From Xanthobacteraceae bacterium (lineage in GTDB: Bacteria > Pseudomonadota > Alphaproteobacteria > Rhizobiales > Xanthobacteraceae), in NCBI GenBank assembly GCA_022841625.1, contig JALHRD010000018.1, positions 52,872 through 116,871 of the forward strand: DNA of 64,000 nt, in the 5' to 3' direction. Below are positions 48,639-59,158 of this stretch, in pieces. The first letter of the stretch is position 1. Each line of letters begins with the position of its first letter. The notes beneath the pieces are model-generated. The model saw nothing but the letters and a program-made list of their open reading frames with translations. It searched no databases and was not told the DNA's origin. The translations under genes and the position numbers were made by a program.

Positions 48639-48790
48639 GGCATCCCCGTAGCATAACGGCCAGCCGGGGCCTATCGCGTTGCGGCCGGCCATGAACGGCC
48701 CATGAACGGCCCATGAACTGCCCACGAATTGCCCACTTGGCCCATCCGGCCGGATTTGGCACATAGGCCCGAAACAAGGACTCATCCGAT
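48639..48790. other. Leader of glnS with an 11-bp tandem repeat
   Basis: CCATGAACGGC is repeated twice exactly (48689-48710), followed by CCATGAACTGC and CCACGAATTGC (48711-48732) and a partial fifth unit. No gene is seen. The tract sits 50 bp upstream of the glnS start. Confidence 0.75.
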
Positions 48791-50476
<1,686 letters not shown>

Positions 50477-50577
50477 ACGGCCTTCGGCGAAACGCGTGAA
50501 TTACCCCAGCGCGATGAACGCGCGCGATGTAGCATATCGACCAGTTTTGTGGCGCGGACGTTTGAGGATACCGCGCG

Positions 50578-52845
50578 ATGGTCGACGTGCGTACCGTGCG
50601 TGGACGGGAAGCGGCCTGGTCGCCGACGGCGGGCGGGCGGCTGTCGTTTGCATGGCTGGATCGTCTTGCCGCGTTATTCGGCCGCTATGGCGAGCGGCTC
50701 AAGGCCTGGGCGCTCGCCGATATCGGCCCTGGACGGTTGATCCCTTGGCTGGCGATCGCGTTTGGTTCTGGGATCGTGCTCTATTTCGCCGCCGCGCAGG
50801 AGCCGCAGCTCTGGGCAGCCGGGCTGCTGGCTTTCGTGGCAGTCAGTGCGGCGGTCCTGGCCCGTAATCGTTCGATCGGTTTTGCGCTCGCCTTGGCCTT
50901 TGCCGCCGCCTCTGCGGGTTTTCTCACGGCAACCGCGAAGCGAGCAGCGATCGCGCATCCGGTGTTGCAGGCGACGGCCTGGAACGTCGAGATCGCTGGC
51001 TTTGTCGAGGCGCGCGAAGAACGCGAACGCTCGGATCGCATTGTGGTTCGGGTTCACCGGATTTCCGGAGCGCGGCTTGACCAGCTGCCTGAGCGTGTCC
51101 GGGTGTCGGTCCGCAAGGGCACCGCGCCGCCGGTTGCGACCTTCGTTGAGTTCAAGGCGCGGCTATCGCCGCCGCTCGCGCCGCTGCGGCCCGGCGGCTA
51201 CGATTTTGCACGCAACCTTTATTTCCAGGGCATCGGCGCGTCAGGCTTTGTGCTCGGGCGGATTCGCGCCGTCGAGGCGCCGGTGCCGCCGGGATTGCGG
51301 CTGCGGGTCGTCGCGACCATCGACGGTTTGCGAGAAGCGCTCGATCGTCGCATCCGCGCGACGCTTGGCGGCGACCGCGGTTCGATTGCATCCGCGCTGC
51401 TGACCGGCAAACGCGACGCAATCTCGGGCGCGGTAAACGATGCCATGTTCATATCGGGGCTTGGCCATGTCTTGTCGATTTCCGGCTATCACATGGCGGT
51501 GGTCGCGGGGTTGATGTTTTTCATGCTGCGCGCGCTGTTCGCGTTGCTGCCCGCCGCGTCCGGAAGTTTTTCCGTCAAGAAATGGGCTGCCTTGGCAGCG
51601 CTGATAGCGGCCGCGGCCTATCTCGTGCTGTCGGGCGCGGAAGTCGCCACCCAGCGGTCGTTCATCATGATCGCAATCGTTTTGATTGGCGTGATGGTGG
51701 ATCGTCCGGCGATTACGGTGCGGACATTGACGGTCGCGGCCATGATGGTGTTGCTGCTGACCCCGGAAGCAATCGTCCATCCGAGTTTCCAGATGTCGTT
51801 TGCGGCGACCCTGGCGCTGGTCGCCGGCTATGAGCGCGGCTTGCCCTGGATGAGCGCTGCCGCTGAAACGCCGCGCGGCATGCGGGTGGCGCTGTGGGGT
51901 GGGCGGGCATTGCTCGGGCTTGTCATTGTGTCGCTGCTGGCGGGATTTGCGACCACGTTGTTTGCTGCCTTCCACTTCCATCGCTTGGCGCCCTATGGCG
52001 TCGTGGCGAATTTGCTGGCGATGCCGGTGGTCTCGGCCTGGGTGATGCCGATCGGCATTCTTGGGCTCATGGCAGTACCGTTCGGGTTCGACGGCATGTT
52101 CTGGCACCTGATGGGCGTGGGGATCGACTGGATGATTGCGGTGGCGCTCTGGGTCGCGGGTCTGCCGGGCGCGGTCGGTCGCATGGCGGCATTCGGGACC
52201 GGCCCTTTGCTGCTCGGGACTATCGGACTTGTGGTTTTATGTCTGCTGCGGTCGCCGCTGCGCGCGATCGGTTTGGCGTTGCTTGCGATCGCTGGTTTAT
52301 GGGCGGCGCGGACGCCGCAGCCCGATGTCTTGATCGCCGCCGATGGCCAGAGCGTGGCGGTGCGCGGCAGCGACGGGCGATTGGCGATCGTGCGCAGCGG
52401 CGGCGACACATTCGCCGCCCGGCAATGGCTTGCAGCCGATGCCGATGGGCGCTCGCATGCCGATGCGGGCCTTGCCAAGGGCATCCAATGCGATCGCGCG
52501 GGCTGCATCGGTCGGCTTGCCGATGGCCGCCTGATCGCATTGGCGCGCTCGGTTGAGGCTTTTGAGGAGGACTGCCGCCGCGCCGCGGTGGTGGTGAGCC
52601 CGCGCGCGGCGCCGGGGCATTGCGCAGCGCTGCTGATCGATCGCGACGCGCTGCGGCGAACCGGCGCGGTGGCGCTTCGGCAAACGCCGGACGGCTTTGT
52701 CATGACGCCGGCGCGGCCGCAGGGCTATGATCGTCCGTGGGCGCAAGCGCCGCCATCAATGCCCCATGCGAATAGTCCGCCCGGCATAGCCGCGCCACCG
52801 CGGGACGCCACGCCGCGCCCCGAGGATCTGGAGCCCGGCGACTAG
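50578..52845 (+). CDS. comEC: ComEC/Rec2-family DNA uptake channel protein
   Basis: ComEC proteins form the inner-membrane channel for transforming DNA. The 755-residue protein has an N-terminal soluble OB-like DUF4131 region (about 60-230) between helices, then the competence domain with the family signature LGHVLSISGYHMAVVAGL at about 295 and many further helices. After about residue 570 there is a short, Ala/Arg-rich hydrophilic region rather than a clear, complete beta-lactamase domain. Its TAG stop (52843-52845) is the CTAG of a palindromic repeat, so the C-terminus may have been set by the repeat. Confidence 0.88.
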   Translation: MVDVRTVRGREAAWSPTAGGRLSFAWLDRLAALFGRYGERLKAWALADIGPGRLIPWLAIAFGSGIVLYFAAAQEPQLWAAGLLAFVAVSAAVLARNRSIGFALALAFAAASAGFLTATAKRAAIAHPVLQATAWNVEIAGFVEAREERERSDRIVVRVHRISGARLDQLPERVRVSVRKGTAPPVATFVEFKARLSPPLAPLRPGGYDFARNLYFQGIGASGFVLGRIRAVEAPVPPGLRLRVVATIDGLREALDRRIRATLGGDRGSIASALLTGKRDAISGAVNDAMFISGLGHVLSISGYHMAVVAGLMFFMLRALFALLPAASGSFSVKKWAALAALIAAAAYLVLSGAEVATQRSFIMIAIVLIGVMVDRPAITVRTLTVAAMMVLLLTPEAIVHPSFQMSFAATLALVAGYERGLPWMSAAAETPRGMRVALWGGRALLGLVIVSLLAGFATTLFAAFHFHRLAPYGVVANLLAMPVVSAWVMPIGILGLMAVPFGFDGMFWHLMGVGIDWMIAVALWVAGLPGAVGRMAAFGTGPLLLGTIGLVVLCLLRSPLRAIGLALLAIAGLWAARTPQPDVLIAADGQSVAVRGSDGRLAIVRSGGDTFAARQWLAADADGRSHADAGLAKGIQCDRAGCIGRLADGRLIALARSVEAFEEDCRRAAVVVSPRAAPGHCAALLIDRDALRRTGAVALRQTPDGFVMTPARPQGYDRPWAQAPPSMPHANSPPGIAAPPRDATPRPEDLEPGD

Positions 52846-53009
52846 TGGTCCGATTCTAACATTCGCATCCCATTTCCGCGCGCGATTTTGCGAATGTTAG
52901 AATCAAAGGACCACTAGCAAGTATATGCCGCTAGTGGAGTTTTGGATTTGACATTCGCATCGCGTGCTTGCTGTCAGGTGGGTAGCGAATGTCAAATCCA
53001 CTCCACTAG
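52842..53009. repeat. CTAG-type palindrome pair B1-B2, copy 2 of 3, fused to the comEC stop
   Basis: B1 52842-52917 and B2 52931-53009, both with intact CTAG at each end, joined by CAAGTATATGCCG. This is the best-preserved copy. The first CTAG contains the comEC stop codon. Confidence 0.93.
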
Positions 53010-53080
53010 CGTCTTGGTTTTCGAAGTTCGTGTCGGGGGTCGCTGCGATGGATCGCAAACTTCGGAAACGGGGCACTTGG
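53006..53080. repeat. CTAG-type palindrome, class C, sharing CTAG with B2
   Basis: CTAGCGTCTTGGTTTTCGAAG ... CTTCGGAAACGGGGCACTTGG. Arms TTTTCGAAGTTCG (53018-53030) and GCAAACTTCGGAAA (53055-53068). Its left CTAG is the right end of the B2 unit, so units can be chained. Together with the B pair it fills the 254 bp between convergent comEC and lexA. Confidence 0.82.
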
Positions 53081-53099
53081 CGCGTGTGCAAGCCCGCGC

Positions 53100-53804
53100 T
53101 CAATAACGGCGGAACAGGCTGATTAGCTTGCCTTGGATGCGCACGCGGTTGGGCGGGAGAATGCGCACCTCATAGGCGGTGTTCGCCGGTTCGAGCGCGA
53201 TTGAAGCGCCGCGCCGTCGAAACCGTTTCAGGGTTGCCTCTTCCTCGTCGATCAAGGCGACCACGATGTCGCCGGTATCGGCGGCGTCAGTGCGTTTGAT
53301 GACCGCCATATCGCCGTCGAGAATGCCGGCCTCGATCATGGAGTCGCCGCGCACTTCAAGCGCGAAGTGCTCACCGGAGGAAAGCAGGTCAGCTGGCATG
53401 TTGATAACGTGGCTTTTGTTCTGAATAGCTTCGATCGGCGTTCCGGCGGCGATCCGCCCCATGACCGGCACCGCCACCGGCCGACTGCTGTCATCCTCGG
53501 ATGTCGCGGCGCGCACGCGGCCGAGATTGCCTTCAATGACGCTCGGCGTGAAACCGCGGCTGCGCGAAGCCACCATGCCATGGGCGACCGAATCCGGCAG
53601 CTTGATGACCTCGATTGCGCGCGCCCGGTTCGGCAGGCGGCGGATGAAGCCGCGCTCCTCAAGCGCTGTAATCAACCGATGAATCCCGGATTTTGATCGC
53701 AGGTCGAGCGCATCCTTCATTTCGTCGAATGACGGCGGAACGCCGGCTTCCTTCAGCCGCTCATGGATAAAACGCAAAAGCTCGGCTTGCTTGCGGGTCA
53801 GCAT
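53100..53804 (-). CDS. lexA: SOS repressor LexA
   Basis: LexA represses DNA-damage genes and self-cleaves when RecA is activated. The ATG at 53804 ([21 protein letters not shown]) gives 234 residues. A winged helix-turn-helix (about 1-65) is followed by the Ala-Gly cleavage site in [11 protein letters not shown], the catalytic Ser in [14 protein letters not shown] and the Lys in EATLKRFRR. It ends the trp-moa-moe-lexA run but has its own promoter and operator. Confidence 0.96.
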   Translation of the reverse strand: MLTRKQAELLRFIHERLKEAGVPPSFDEMKDALDLRSKSGIHRLITALEERGFIRRLPNRARAIEVIKLPDSVAHGMVASRSRGFTPSVIEGNLGRVRAATSEDDSSRPVAVPVMGRIAAGTPIEAIQNKSHVINMPADLLSSGEHFALEVRGDSMIEAGILDGDMAVIKRTDAADTGDIVVALIDEEEATLKRFRRRGASIALEPANTAYEVRILPPNRVRIQGKLISLFRRY

Positions 53805-53865
53805 GTTCTTGTATTTCCCCCGGCGGTGGCGCGGTTTTGTGCCTCGAAACAAATCATGAACGGAC

Positions 53866-53892
53866 ACTATATGTTCTTAATGTGTTCCGCAA
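53866..53892 (-). promoter_or_regulatory. lexA promoter and LexA operator
   Basis: On the minus strand TTGCGG (53887-53892) and TATAGT (53866-53871) frame a 15 bp spacer. GAAC-N7-GAAC, the complement of GTTC-TTAATGT-GTTC at 53873-53887, covers the spacer. This is the classic autoregulatory site and shows the operator type used by this organism. Confidence 0.85.
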
Positions 53893-53923
53893 GCACTTAA
53901 TATCAGGTGAAGAGGGGCAGGGC

Positions 53924-55135
53924 CTAAAGATCGAGCTTCAGGATGCGGCAACGGCCGCCGGCGCGGGCGGCCGGTTCATGGGGCGCGCGAACCAATAAAC
54001 AGTCGGCTTTTGCGAGTGGAACCAGCATGGAGCTGTCCTGCTGCGGGAATGGCGTCGCTACCGGGCCGTCCGGTCCCGTGGTCAGGGCGGCGCGCAGATA
54101 GTCGGCGCGTTCGTCGTTTTCCGGCAGGTCGCAGCCCAGGATGGCCGGTTCGATTCGCGGCTCGATGTCCGTGCGGCCGGTCAGGCGGCGGATCAACGGG
54201 ATGAGGAACAGAACCGAACAGACAAAGCACGAAACCGGGTTGCCGGGCAGTCCGAGAACATGCATGTCGCCCAGCCGTCCATGCATCATGGGGCGGCCGG
54301 GCCGCACCGCCACCTTCCAGAACGACAGCGCAAGCCCTTCGGCGGCGAGTGCCTTATGGACCAAGTCGTAATCGCCGACCGAGGCGCCGCCCGATGTCAC
54401 CAGGATATCGGCGCGGCTTTCGCGCGCGCGCCGGACGGCGGCCACCGTTTCTTCGAGCCGATCCGGAGCAATGCCGAGATCGACGGTGTCGCAACCTTCG
54501 CTCCGCGCCAGCGCCATGGTGGCGTAGCCATTGGAATAGACGATTTCGCCAAAGCCGGGTTCGGTGCCCGGCATGACCAGTTCGTCGCCGGTCGCAAGCA
54601 CCGCAACCTTCGGCCTGCGGTGCACCGACACGGTCGGGTGGTTCATCGCCGCTGCCAGCGCGAGATCGCGGGCGCTCAGGCAGGCGCCTTTGCTCAGCAG
54701 CACTGCGCCGGCTTTGAAATCGAGCCCGGCGACGCGGATATGGCGACCCTTGGCGCTCGGTGCGGTCACTGCCACGCTGTCGCCATCGCGGGCGGTGTTT
54801 TCCTGGATTACGATGGTGTCGGCGCCGGGCGGCACGACGCCGCCGGTAAAGATTCGGGCGGCCTGGCCCGGGCCGATCTGGCCGTCGAACGGATGCCCGG
54901 CCGCGACCTCCCCGATCACCCGCAATTGTGCCGGCACATGCGTCACATCGGCGGCGCGCGCGGCATAGCCGTCCATTGCCGAGACCGCGTCGGGCGGTTG
55001 GGTCCGCTTGGCGGCGAGGTCGGCGGCCAGCACCCGGCCATGGGCGTCGGACAAGGTTGCGGTTTCCGGGGGCAGGGGGGTCGCACCCTCCAGCACCAGC
55101 CGCAGCGCCTCGGCGACCGACATCAGCGCCGCCAC
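53924..55135 (-). CDS. moeA: Molybdopterin molybdenumtransferase MoeA
   Basis: MoeA inserts molybdate into adenylylated molybdopterin. The start is a GTG at 55135, seven bases after an AAGGAG at the end of moaC; an ATG at 55123 (MSVAEALRLV) lacks a site. The 403-residue protein has SAMDGYAARAAD, FTGGVVPPGADTIVIQE and the MPT-binding TSGGASVGDYD. It lies 4 bp after moaC in the same transcript. Confidence 0.94.
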   Translation of the reverse strand: MAALMSVAEALRLVLEGATPLPPETATLSDAHGRVLAADLAAKRTQPPDAVSAMDGYAARAADVTHVPAQLRVIGEVAAGHPFDGQIGPGQAARIFTGGVVPPGADTIVIQENTARDGDSVAVTAPSAKGRHIRVAGLDFKAGAVLLSKGACLSARDLALAAAMNHPTVSVHRRPKVAVLATGDELVMPGTEPGFGEIVYSNGYATMALARSEGCDTVDLGIAPDRLEETVAAVRRARESRADILVTSGGASVGDYDLVHKALAAEGLALSFWKVAVRPGRPMMHGRLGDMHVLGLPGNPVSCFVCSVLFLIPLIRRLTGRTDIEPRIEPAILGCDLPENDERADYLRAALTTGPDGPVATPFPQQDSSMLVPLAKADCLLVRAPHEPAARAGGRCRILKLDL

Positions 55136-55139
55136 CGCG

Positions 55140-55631
55140 TCACTCCTTTGCCTGATAGTGACCGGACTGGCCGCCGGATTTTTCTACCAGCCGCACGCCA
55201 TCGATGCGCATGCCGCGTTCGACCGCCTTCACCATGTCGTAGATCGTCAAGCACGCGACCGATACCGCGGTGAGCGCTTCCATTTCGACGCCGGTTTGGC
55301 CGCTGACCTTGACGGTTGCGCGCACGATCAAGCCCGGCAGCTTGCGGTCCGGCTCAATGTCGACCAGCACTTGCGAGAGCGCGAGCTGATGGCAGAGTGG
55401 GATCAATTGATGCGTGCGTTTCGCCGCCATGATGCCGGCAAGCCGCGCGGCGGCGACCACGTCGCCCTTCTTAGCGTTGCCCTCGACCACCAGATCGAGC
55501 GTCGTCTTGGTCATCACCACGCGCCCTTCGGCTGTGGCGATCCGCTCGGTCGCCGGTTTGGCGGAGACGTCGACCATGCGGGCGTCGCCGCTCTTGCCGA
55601 GATGGGTGAGTTGTTTGCTGCTGCGTGCCAT
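55140..55631 (-). CDS. moaC: Cyclic pyranopterin monophosphate synthase MoaC
   Basis: MoaC converts the MoaA product to cyclic pyranopterin monophosphate in molybdenum cofactor synthesis. The 163-residue protein shows [34 protein letters not shown] and the catalytic Lys/Asp block [19 protein letters not shown]. It starts 4 bp after trpC, an alphaproteobacterial arrangement that joins tryptophan and cofactor genes. Confidence 0.96.
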   Translation of the reverse strand: MARSSKQLTHLGKSGDARMVDVSAKPATERIATAEGRVVMTKTTLDLVVEGNAKKGDVVAAARLAGIMAAKRTHQLIPLCHQLALSQVLVDIEPDRKLPGLIVRATVKVSGQTGVEMEALTAVSVACLTIYDMVKAVERGMRIDGVRLVEKSGGQSGHYQAKE

Positions 55632-55635
55632 CGGA

Positions 55636-56454
55636 TCACCCCGTAGCGCTGGTGCGGCGGGCGGGTCGCCCGATCAGTGCGCGGGTTGCTTGTTCGACAT
55701 CGGTCTGCCGCATCAGGCTCTCGCCGACCAGAAACGCCCGGATGCCGACACCCGCCAGCCGTGCAAGGTCGTCAGGTGTCGCAATCCCGCTTTCGCCGAC
55801 AATAATGCGATCGCTCGGCACTTTGGGCGCAAGCCGTTCGCTGGTCGCCAGCGTGGTGTCGAAGGTCTTGAGGTCGCGGTTGTTGATGCCGATCAGCCGC
55901 GATCGCAACTTGAGCGCGCGCGCCAGTTCGTCGTCATTATGGACTTCCAGCAGCACATCCATGTTGAGCGCAAAGGCCGCGTCTTCCAGCGCTGTTGCGG
56001 TGGCGTCGTCGACGCCGGCCATGATGATCAGAATGCAATCGGCGCCGAAGGCCCGCGACTCCGCGATCTGGTAGGGGTCGTACATGAAATCCTTGCGCAG
56101 CACCGGCAGGCCGGTGGCGTCGCGCGCCGAAGTCAGATGCGCGGGGCTGCCTTGAAACGACGGCGCGTCAGTGAGCACCGACAGGCAGGTCGCGCCGCCG
56201 GCTTCATAGGCGCGCGCCAGCGTCGGCGGATCGAAATCGGCGCGGATCAGGCCCTTCGATGGGCTCGCCTTCTTCACCTCGGCGATGAGCGCATAGTCGC
56301 CGGCCGTGAGCCGGCGCTCGACCGCCGCGAGAAAGCCGCGCGGCGGCGGCGCGGCGCGGGCCGCGGCCGCGACCTCCGCCGGCGAACGCATGCGCTTGGC
56401 TGCGGCGATTTCGTCGCGCTTGTAAGCCTCGATCTTGGCAAGAATGTCGGCCAT
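55636..56454 (-). CDS. trpC: Indole-3-glycerol phosphate synthase
   Basis: TrpC closes the indole ring in tryptophan synthesis. The 272-residue TIM barrel has [18 protein letters not shown] with the catalytic Lys, [22 protein letters not shown] and VGESGI phosphate-binding segments. It is monofunctional, without the TrpF domain of E. coli. Its start overlaps the trpD stop. Confidence 0.96.
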   Translation of the reverse strand: MADILAKIEAYKRDEIAAAKRMRSPAEVAAAARAAPPPRGFLAAVERRLTAGDYALIAEVKKASPSKGLIRADFDPPTLARAYEAGGATCLSVLTDAPSFQGSPAHLTSARDATGLPVLRKDFMYDPYQIAESRAFGADCILIIMAGVDDATATALEDAAFALNMDVLLEVHNDDELARALKLRSRLIGINNRDLKTFDTTLATSERLAPKVPSDRIIVGESGIATPDDLARLAGVGIRAFLVGESLMRQTDVEQATRALIGRPARRTSATG

Positions 56455-57470
56455 CAGGCGTTCGATACCTTCACGAGCCGGTCAAGGCGGGCTTTGGCAG
56501 CGCCGGAGTCGACAGATTTGGCCGCCTGCGCGACGCCGTCTTTGAGATTGGCGGCTCGGCCCGCGACCACCAAACCGGCGGCGGCGTTCAAAAGTGAAAC
56601 ATCGCGGTAGGGTCCCTTGGCGCCAGAGAGTACATCGATGAGCGCCTTGGCATTGTGCGCAGCGTCGCCGCCCTGCAAAGCCTCGACCTTTTGGCGCGCA
56701 AAGCCAACCTCCTCGGGCGTGATATCGAAGGTGCGCACCGCCCCATTGGCCAATGCGGCAACGAAAGTCGGTCCCGACAGCGTGATCTCGTCGAGGCCAT
56801 CGGAACCATGCACCACCCAGGCGCTTTCCGAGCCGAGATTTTTGAGCACCTGCGCCAAGGGTTCGACCCATTGCCGCGAGAACACGCCAACCATCTGCCG
56901 CTTGACGCCGGCCGGGTTGGACAATGGCCCCAATAGATTGAAAATCGTGCGGGTGCCGAGTTCGACCCGGGTCGGGCCGACATTCTTCATGGCTGGATGA
57001 TGCGCCGGCGCAAACATGAAGCCGATGCCGGCCTCGCGGATGCAGCGGCCGACGCCGTCCGGCGTCAGCTCGATCTTGACGCCGAGCGCGCCCAGCACGT
57101 CGGCGGCGCCGGAACGCGACGACAGCGCGCGGTTGCCATGCTTGGCGATCGGCACGCCGGCGCCGGCCACGATGAACGCCGCGCAGGTCGAGATATTGTA
57201 TGAGCCCGATGCATCGCCGCCGGTGCCGACGATATCGATGGCGTCGGGCGGCGCTTCGACCCGCAGCATTTTCTCGCGCATCGCCGTCACCGCGCCGGTG
57301 ATCTCATCGACGGTTTCGCCGCGCACGCGCAGCGCCATCAACAGGCCGCCCATCTGCGAGGGCGTCGCTTCGCCCGACATCATGCGGTCAAAGCCGAGCG
57401 CTGCTTCCGCGCGCGTCAGCGATGCGCCGGAGGCAGCCTTGGCAATCAGCGCTTTGAAATCGTCGGTCAC
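56454..57470 (-). CDS. trpD: Anthranilate phosphoribosyltransferase
   Basis: TrpD transfers phosphoribosyl to anthranilate. The 338-residue protein has the PRPP-binding [35 protein letters not shown] and [19 protein letters not shown]. It is not fused to the glutaminase. It follows trpG by 18 bp and overlaps trpC by 1 base. Confidence 0.96.
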   Translation of the reverse strand: MTDDFKALIAKAASGASLTRAEAALGFDRMMSGEATPSQMGGLLMALRVRGETVDEITGAVTAMREKMLRVEAPPDAIDIVGTGGDASGSYNISTCAAFIVAGAGVPIAKHGNRALSSRSGAADVLGALGVKIELTPDGVGRCIREAGIGFMFAPAHHPAMKNVGPTRVELGTRTIFNLLGPLSNPAGVKRQMVGVFSRQWVEPLAQVLKNLGSESAWVVHGSDGLDEITLSGPTFVAALANGAVRTFDITPEEVGFARQKVEALQGGDAAHNAKALIDVLSGAKGPYRDVSLLNAAAGLVVAGRAANLKDGVAQAAKSVDSGAAKARLDRLVKVSNA

Positions 57471-57488
57471 CGTCAGGCCCTTCCCACG

Positions 57489-58127
57489 TCAATGCCGCGC
57501 CGCGCGGCGGCGGGCCGGCGATTTCTGCGCGATGGCGCGACCGGTGGCAGCGTTCCAGGCGGCGGCGATATCGAGAAAATTCTTGAGGATGAGATGGCCG
57601 TGCTCCGAGGCGATGCTTTCGGGATGAAATTGCACGCCATGCACTGGCAGGCTGTTGTGGGCGAGCCCCATCACCAGTCTATCGTCGGTTTCGGCAACGA
57701 CGGTAAGTTCATGCGGCAGGCTCGCGCGCTCGACCACCAGCGAATGATAGCGCGTTGCCTGAAACCGCCCGTTAATGCCACGGAACACGCCTTCGCCGCG
57801 GTGGTTGATGGCCGACAGCTTGCCATGCACCAGCGTGGGCGCCCGTACCACTTTGCCGCCAAAGCTCTGGCCGATGGTCTGGTGACCGAGGCAGACGCCG
57901 AGGATCGGGACGCTCGCCGATGCCTCGGCAACGAGATCGAGGCAGATGCCGGCCTCGTTGGGCGTGCAGGGTCCGGGCGACAGCACGATCGCTTCCGGCG
58001 CCATGGAAAGCACCGCGGCGGTCGAAATCTTGTCGTTGCGATGCACGACCGTGTCCGCCCCCAACCCGCCGAGATAATGGAACAGGTTAAAGGTGAAACT
58101 GTCGTAGTTATCGATCAGAACGATCAT
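57489..58127 (-). CDS. trpG: Anthranilate synthase glutamine amidotransferase component
   Basis: TrpG supplies ammonia to TrpE. The 212-residue class I amidotransferase has VLIDNYDSFTFNL at the start, the catalytic Cys in GVCLGHQTIGQSFGG, and the His-x-Glu pair in HGVQFHPESIASEHG. It may also serve p-aminobenzoate synthase. It is separated from trpE by a VOC gene. Confidence 0.95.
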   Translation of the reverse strand: MIVLIDNYDSFTFNLFHYLGGLGADTVVHRNDKISTAAVLSMAPEAIVLSPGPCTPNEAGICLDLVAEASASVPILGVCLGHQTIGQSFGGKVVRAPTLVHGKLSAINHRGEGVFRGINGRFQATRYHSLVVERASLPHELTVVAETDDRLVMGLAHNSLPVHGVQFHPESIASEHGHLILKNFLDIAAAWNAATGRAIAQKSPARRRAARH

Positions 58128-58206
58128 GGTTTTCGTGCTCGCTCAAGGTCTTAGTCCCCGACCCCGGGGAGGGTCAAGGCGGCCGCGGGAGCCCGCAATA
58201 TATGCG

Positions 58207-59130
58207 TTAACGGATCTCGACCAGTTCCAGCGCCTCGCGGCTTGGGCCTTCGATCATCGCCGCGCGGGTGTCGCCAAGCCGGTAGGGCGGTTCCAGGAAC
58301 GTGACGCCCTCGCCGCGCAGCTTGTCGATCCAGGGATCGAGATCGGTGACGCTCAACGCAATGTGGTCGTAAAGCTGCCCGCGGCTGGGGACCAGCGGTG
58401 CGTCGGTCTGCCGCGCGTACCAGGTCAGCATCACATCGTCGAATTCGACCGCCGCGCGTGGCGTGCGGTAAAGCCCCTCACGCTCCATCGCCGGCCAGGA
58501 CGGTTCCGGCCCGCGCGGCACGCGGCAATTGGTTTCGTTCATCGATGCCGGCGTGGCGCGCCCGGCGACCGGTTGGGCATTGAGATGTTTGCGATACCAA
58601 AGCTCCGCGCAGAACGGATGATCCTGAAACATATGGACGTGGTTCATGCGCTCGGCCGGGTGGTTGCCGAGATATTCGACGATCGCGCCGTCGGGGCCTT
58701 GCAGATAGGCAAAGCCGCGCTCGCGGGTTGGTGCAACGCCTTTGGCTTTGGCCTCGGCAATTTCGGCGCGCGTCAGCCCGAGCGCGGGGCCGGCCGGCCA
58801 GGTGTCGCTACTGATCGGTACCGTGCCGCCATCGTCCAAGGTGTAGAGCGGGAAGTGCTTGACGTCAGGCCGTGCCCGGTAGGTCGCAAGCCGCTGGCGC
58901 GAATCCTGAACGTGCCAGCCGAAATGCCAGATCGCGGATTGCGGCGCGGTCGGCGGCGGGGCGGAAACCTTGCTGAACAGGATCAAGACATTGGTCGGCG
59001 ATCGCAGCGCCGGGATGCCGCCCCAGATGGTCTTCGATGTGCTCGGGAATTGCCGGACGTAGAAATCGATCGCGGCATCCGGATCGAGCGAATTGAGATG
59101 CAAGTGATGGAATCCCGGCCTTGCCAGCAT
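58207..59130 (-). CDS. Two-domain VOC (glyoxalase-fold) protein between trpE and trpG
   Basis: The 307-residue protein starts at 59130 (MLARPGFHHLHLNSLDPDA). Two vicinal-oxygen-chelate domains can be traced: HHLHLNSLDPDAAIDFY (about 8-24) with the late GPDGAIVEYLG, and a second with DHIALSVTDLDPWIDKL (about 255-271) and EALELVEIR. The central portion is long for a simple glyoxalase. Activity is unknown. It is on the trp strand with gaps of 28 and 79 bp, so it is probably cotranscribed with the pathway, but no step of tryptophan synthesis needs it. Confidence 0.75.
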   Translation of the reverse strand: MLARPGFHHLHLNSLDPDAAIDFYVRQFPSTSKTIWGGIPALRSPTNVLILFSKVSAPPPTAPQSAIWHFGWHVQDSRQRLATYRARPDVKHFPLYTLDDGGTVPISSDTWPAGPALGLTRAEIAEAKAKGVAPTRERGFAYLQGPDGAIVEYLGNHPAERMNHVHMFQDHPFCAELWYRKHLNAQPVAGRATPASMNETNCRVPRGPEPSWPAMEREGLYRTPRAAVEFDDVMLTWYARQTDAPLVPSRGQLYDHIALSVTDLDPWIDKLRGEGVTFLEPPYRLGDTRAAMIEGPSREALELVEIR

Positions 59131-59158
59131 GATGTGGCTCCAGAGAACTGCGCGTGCG

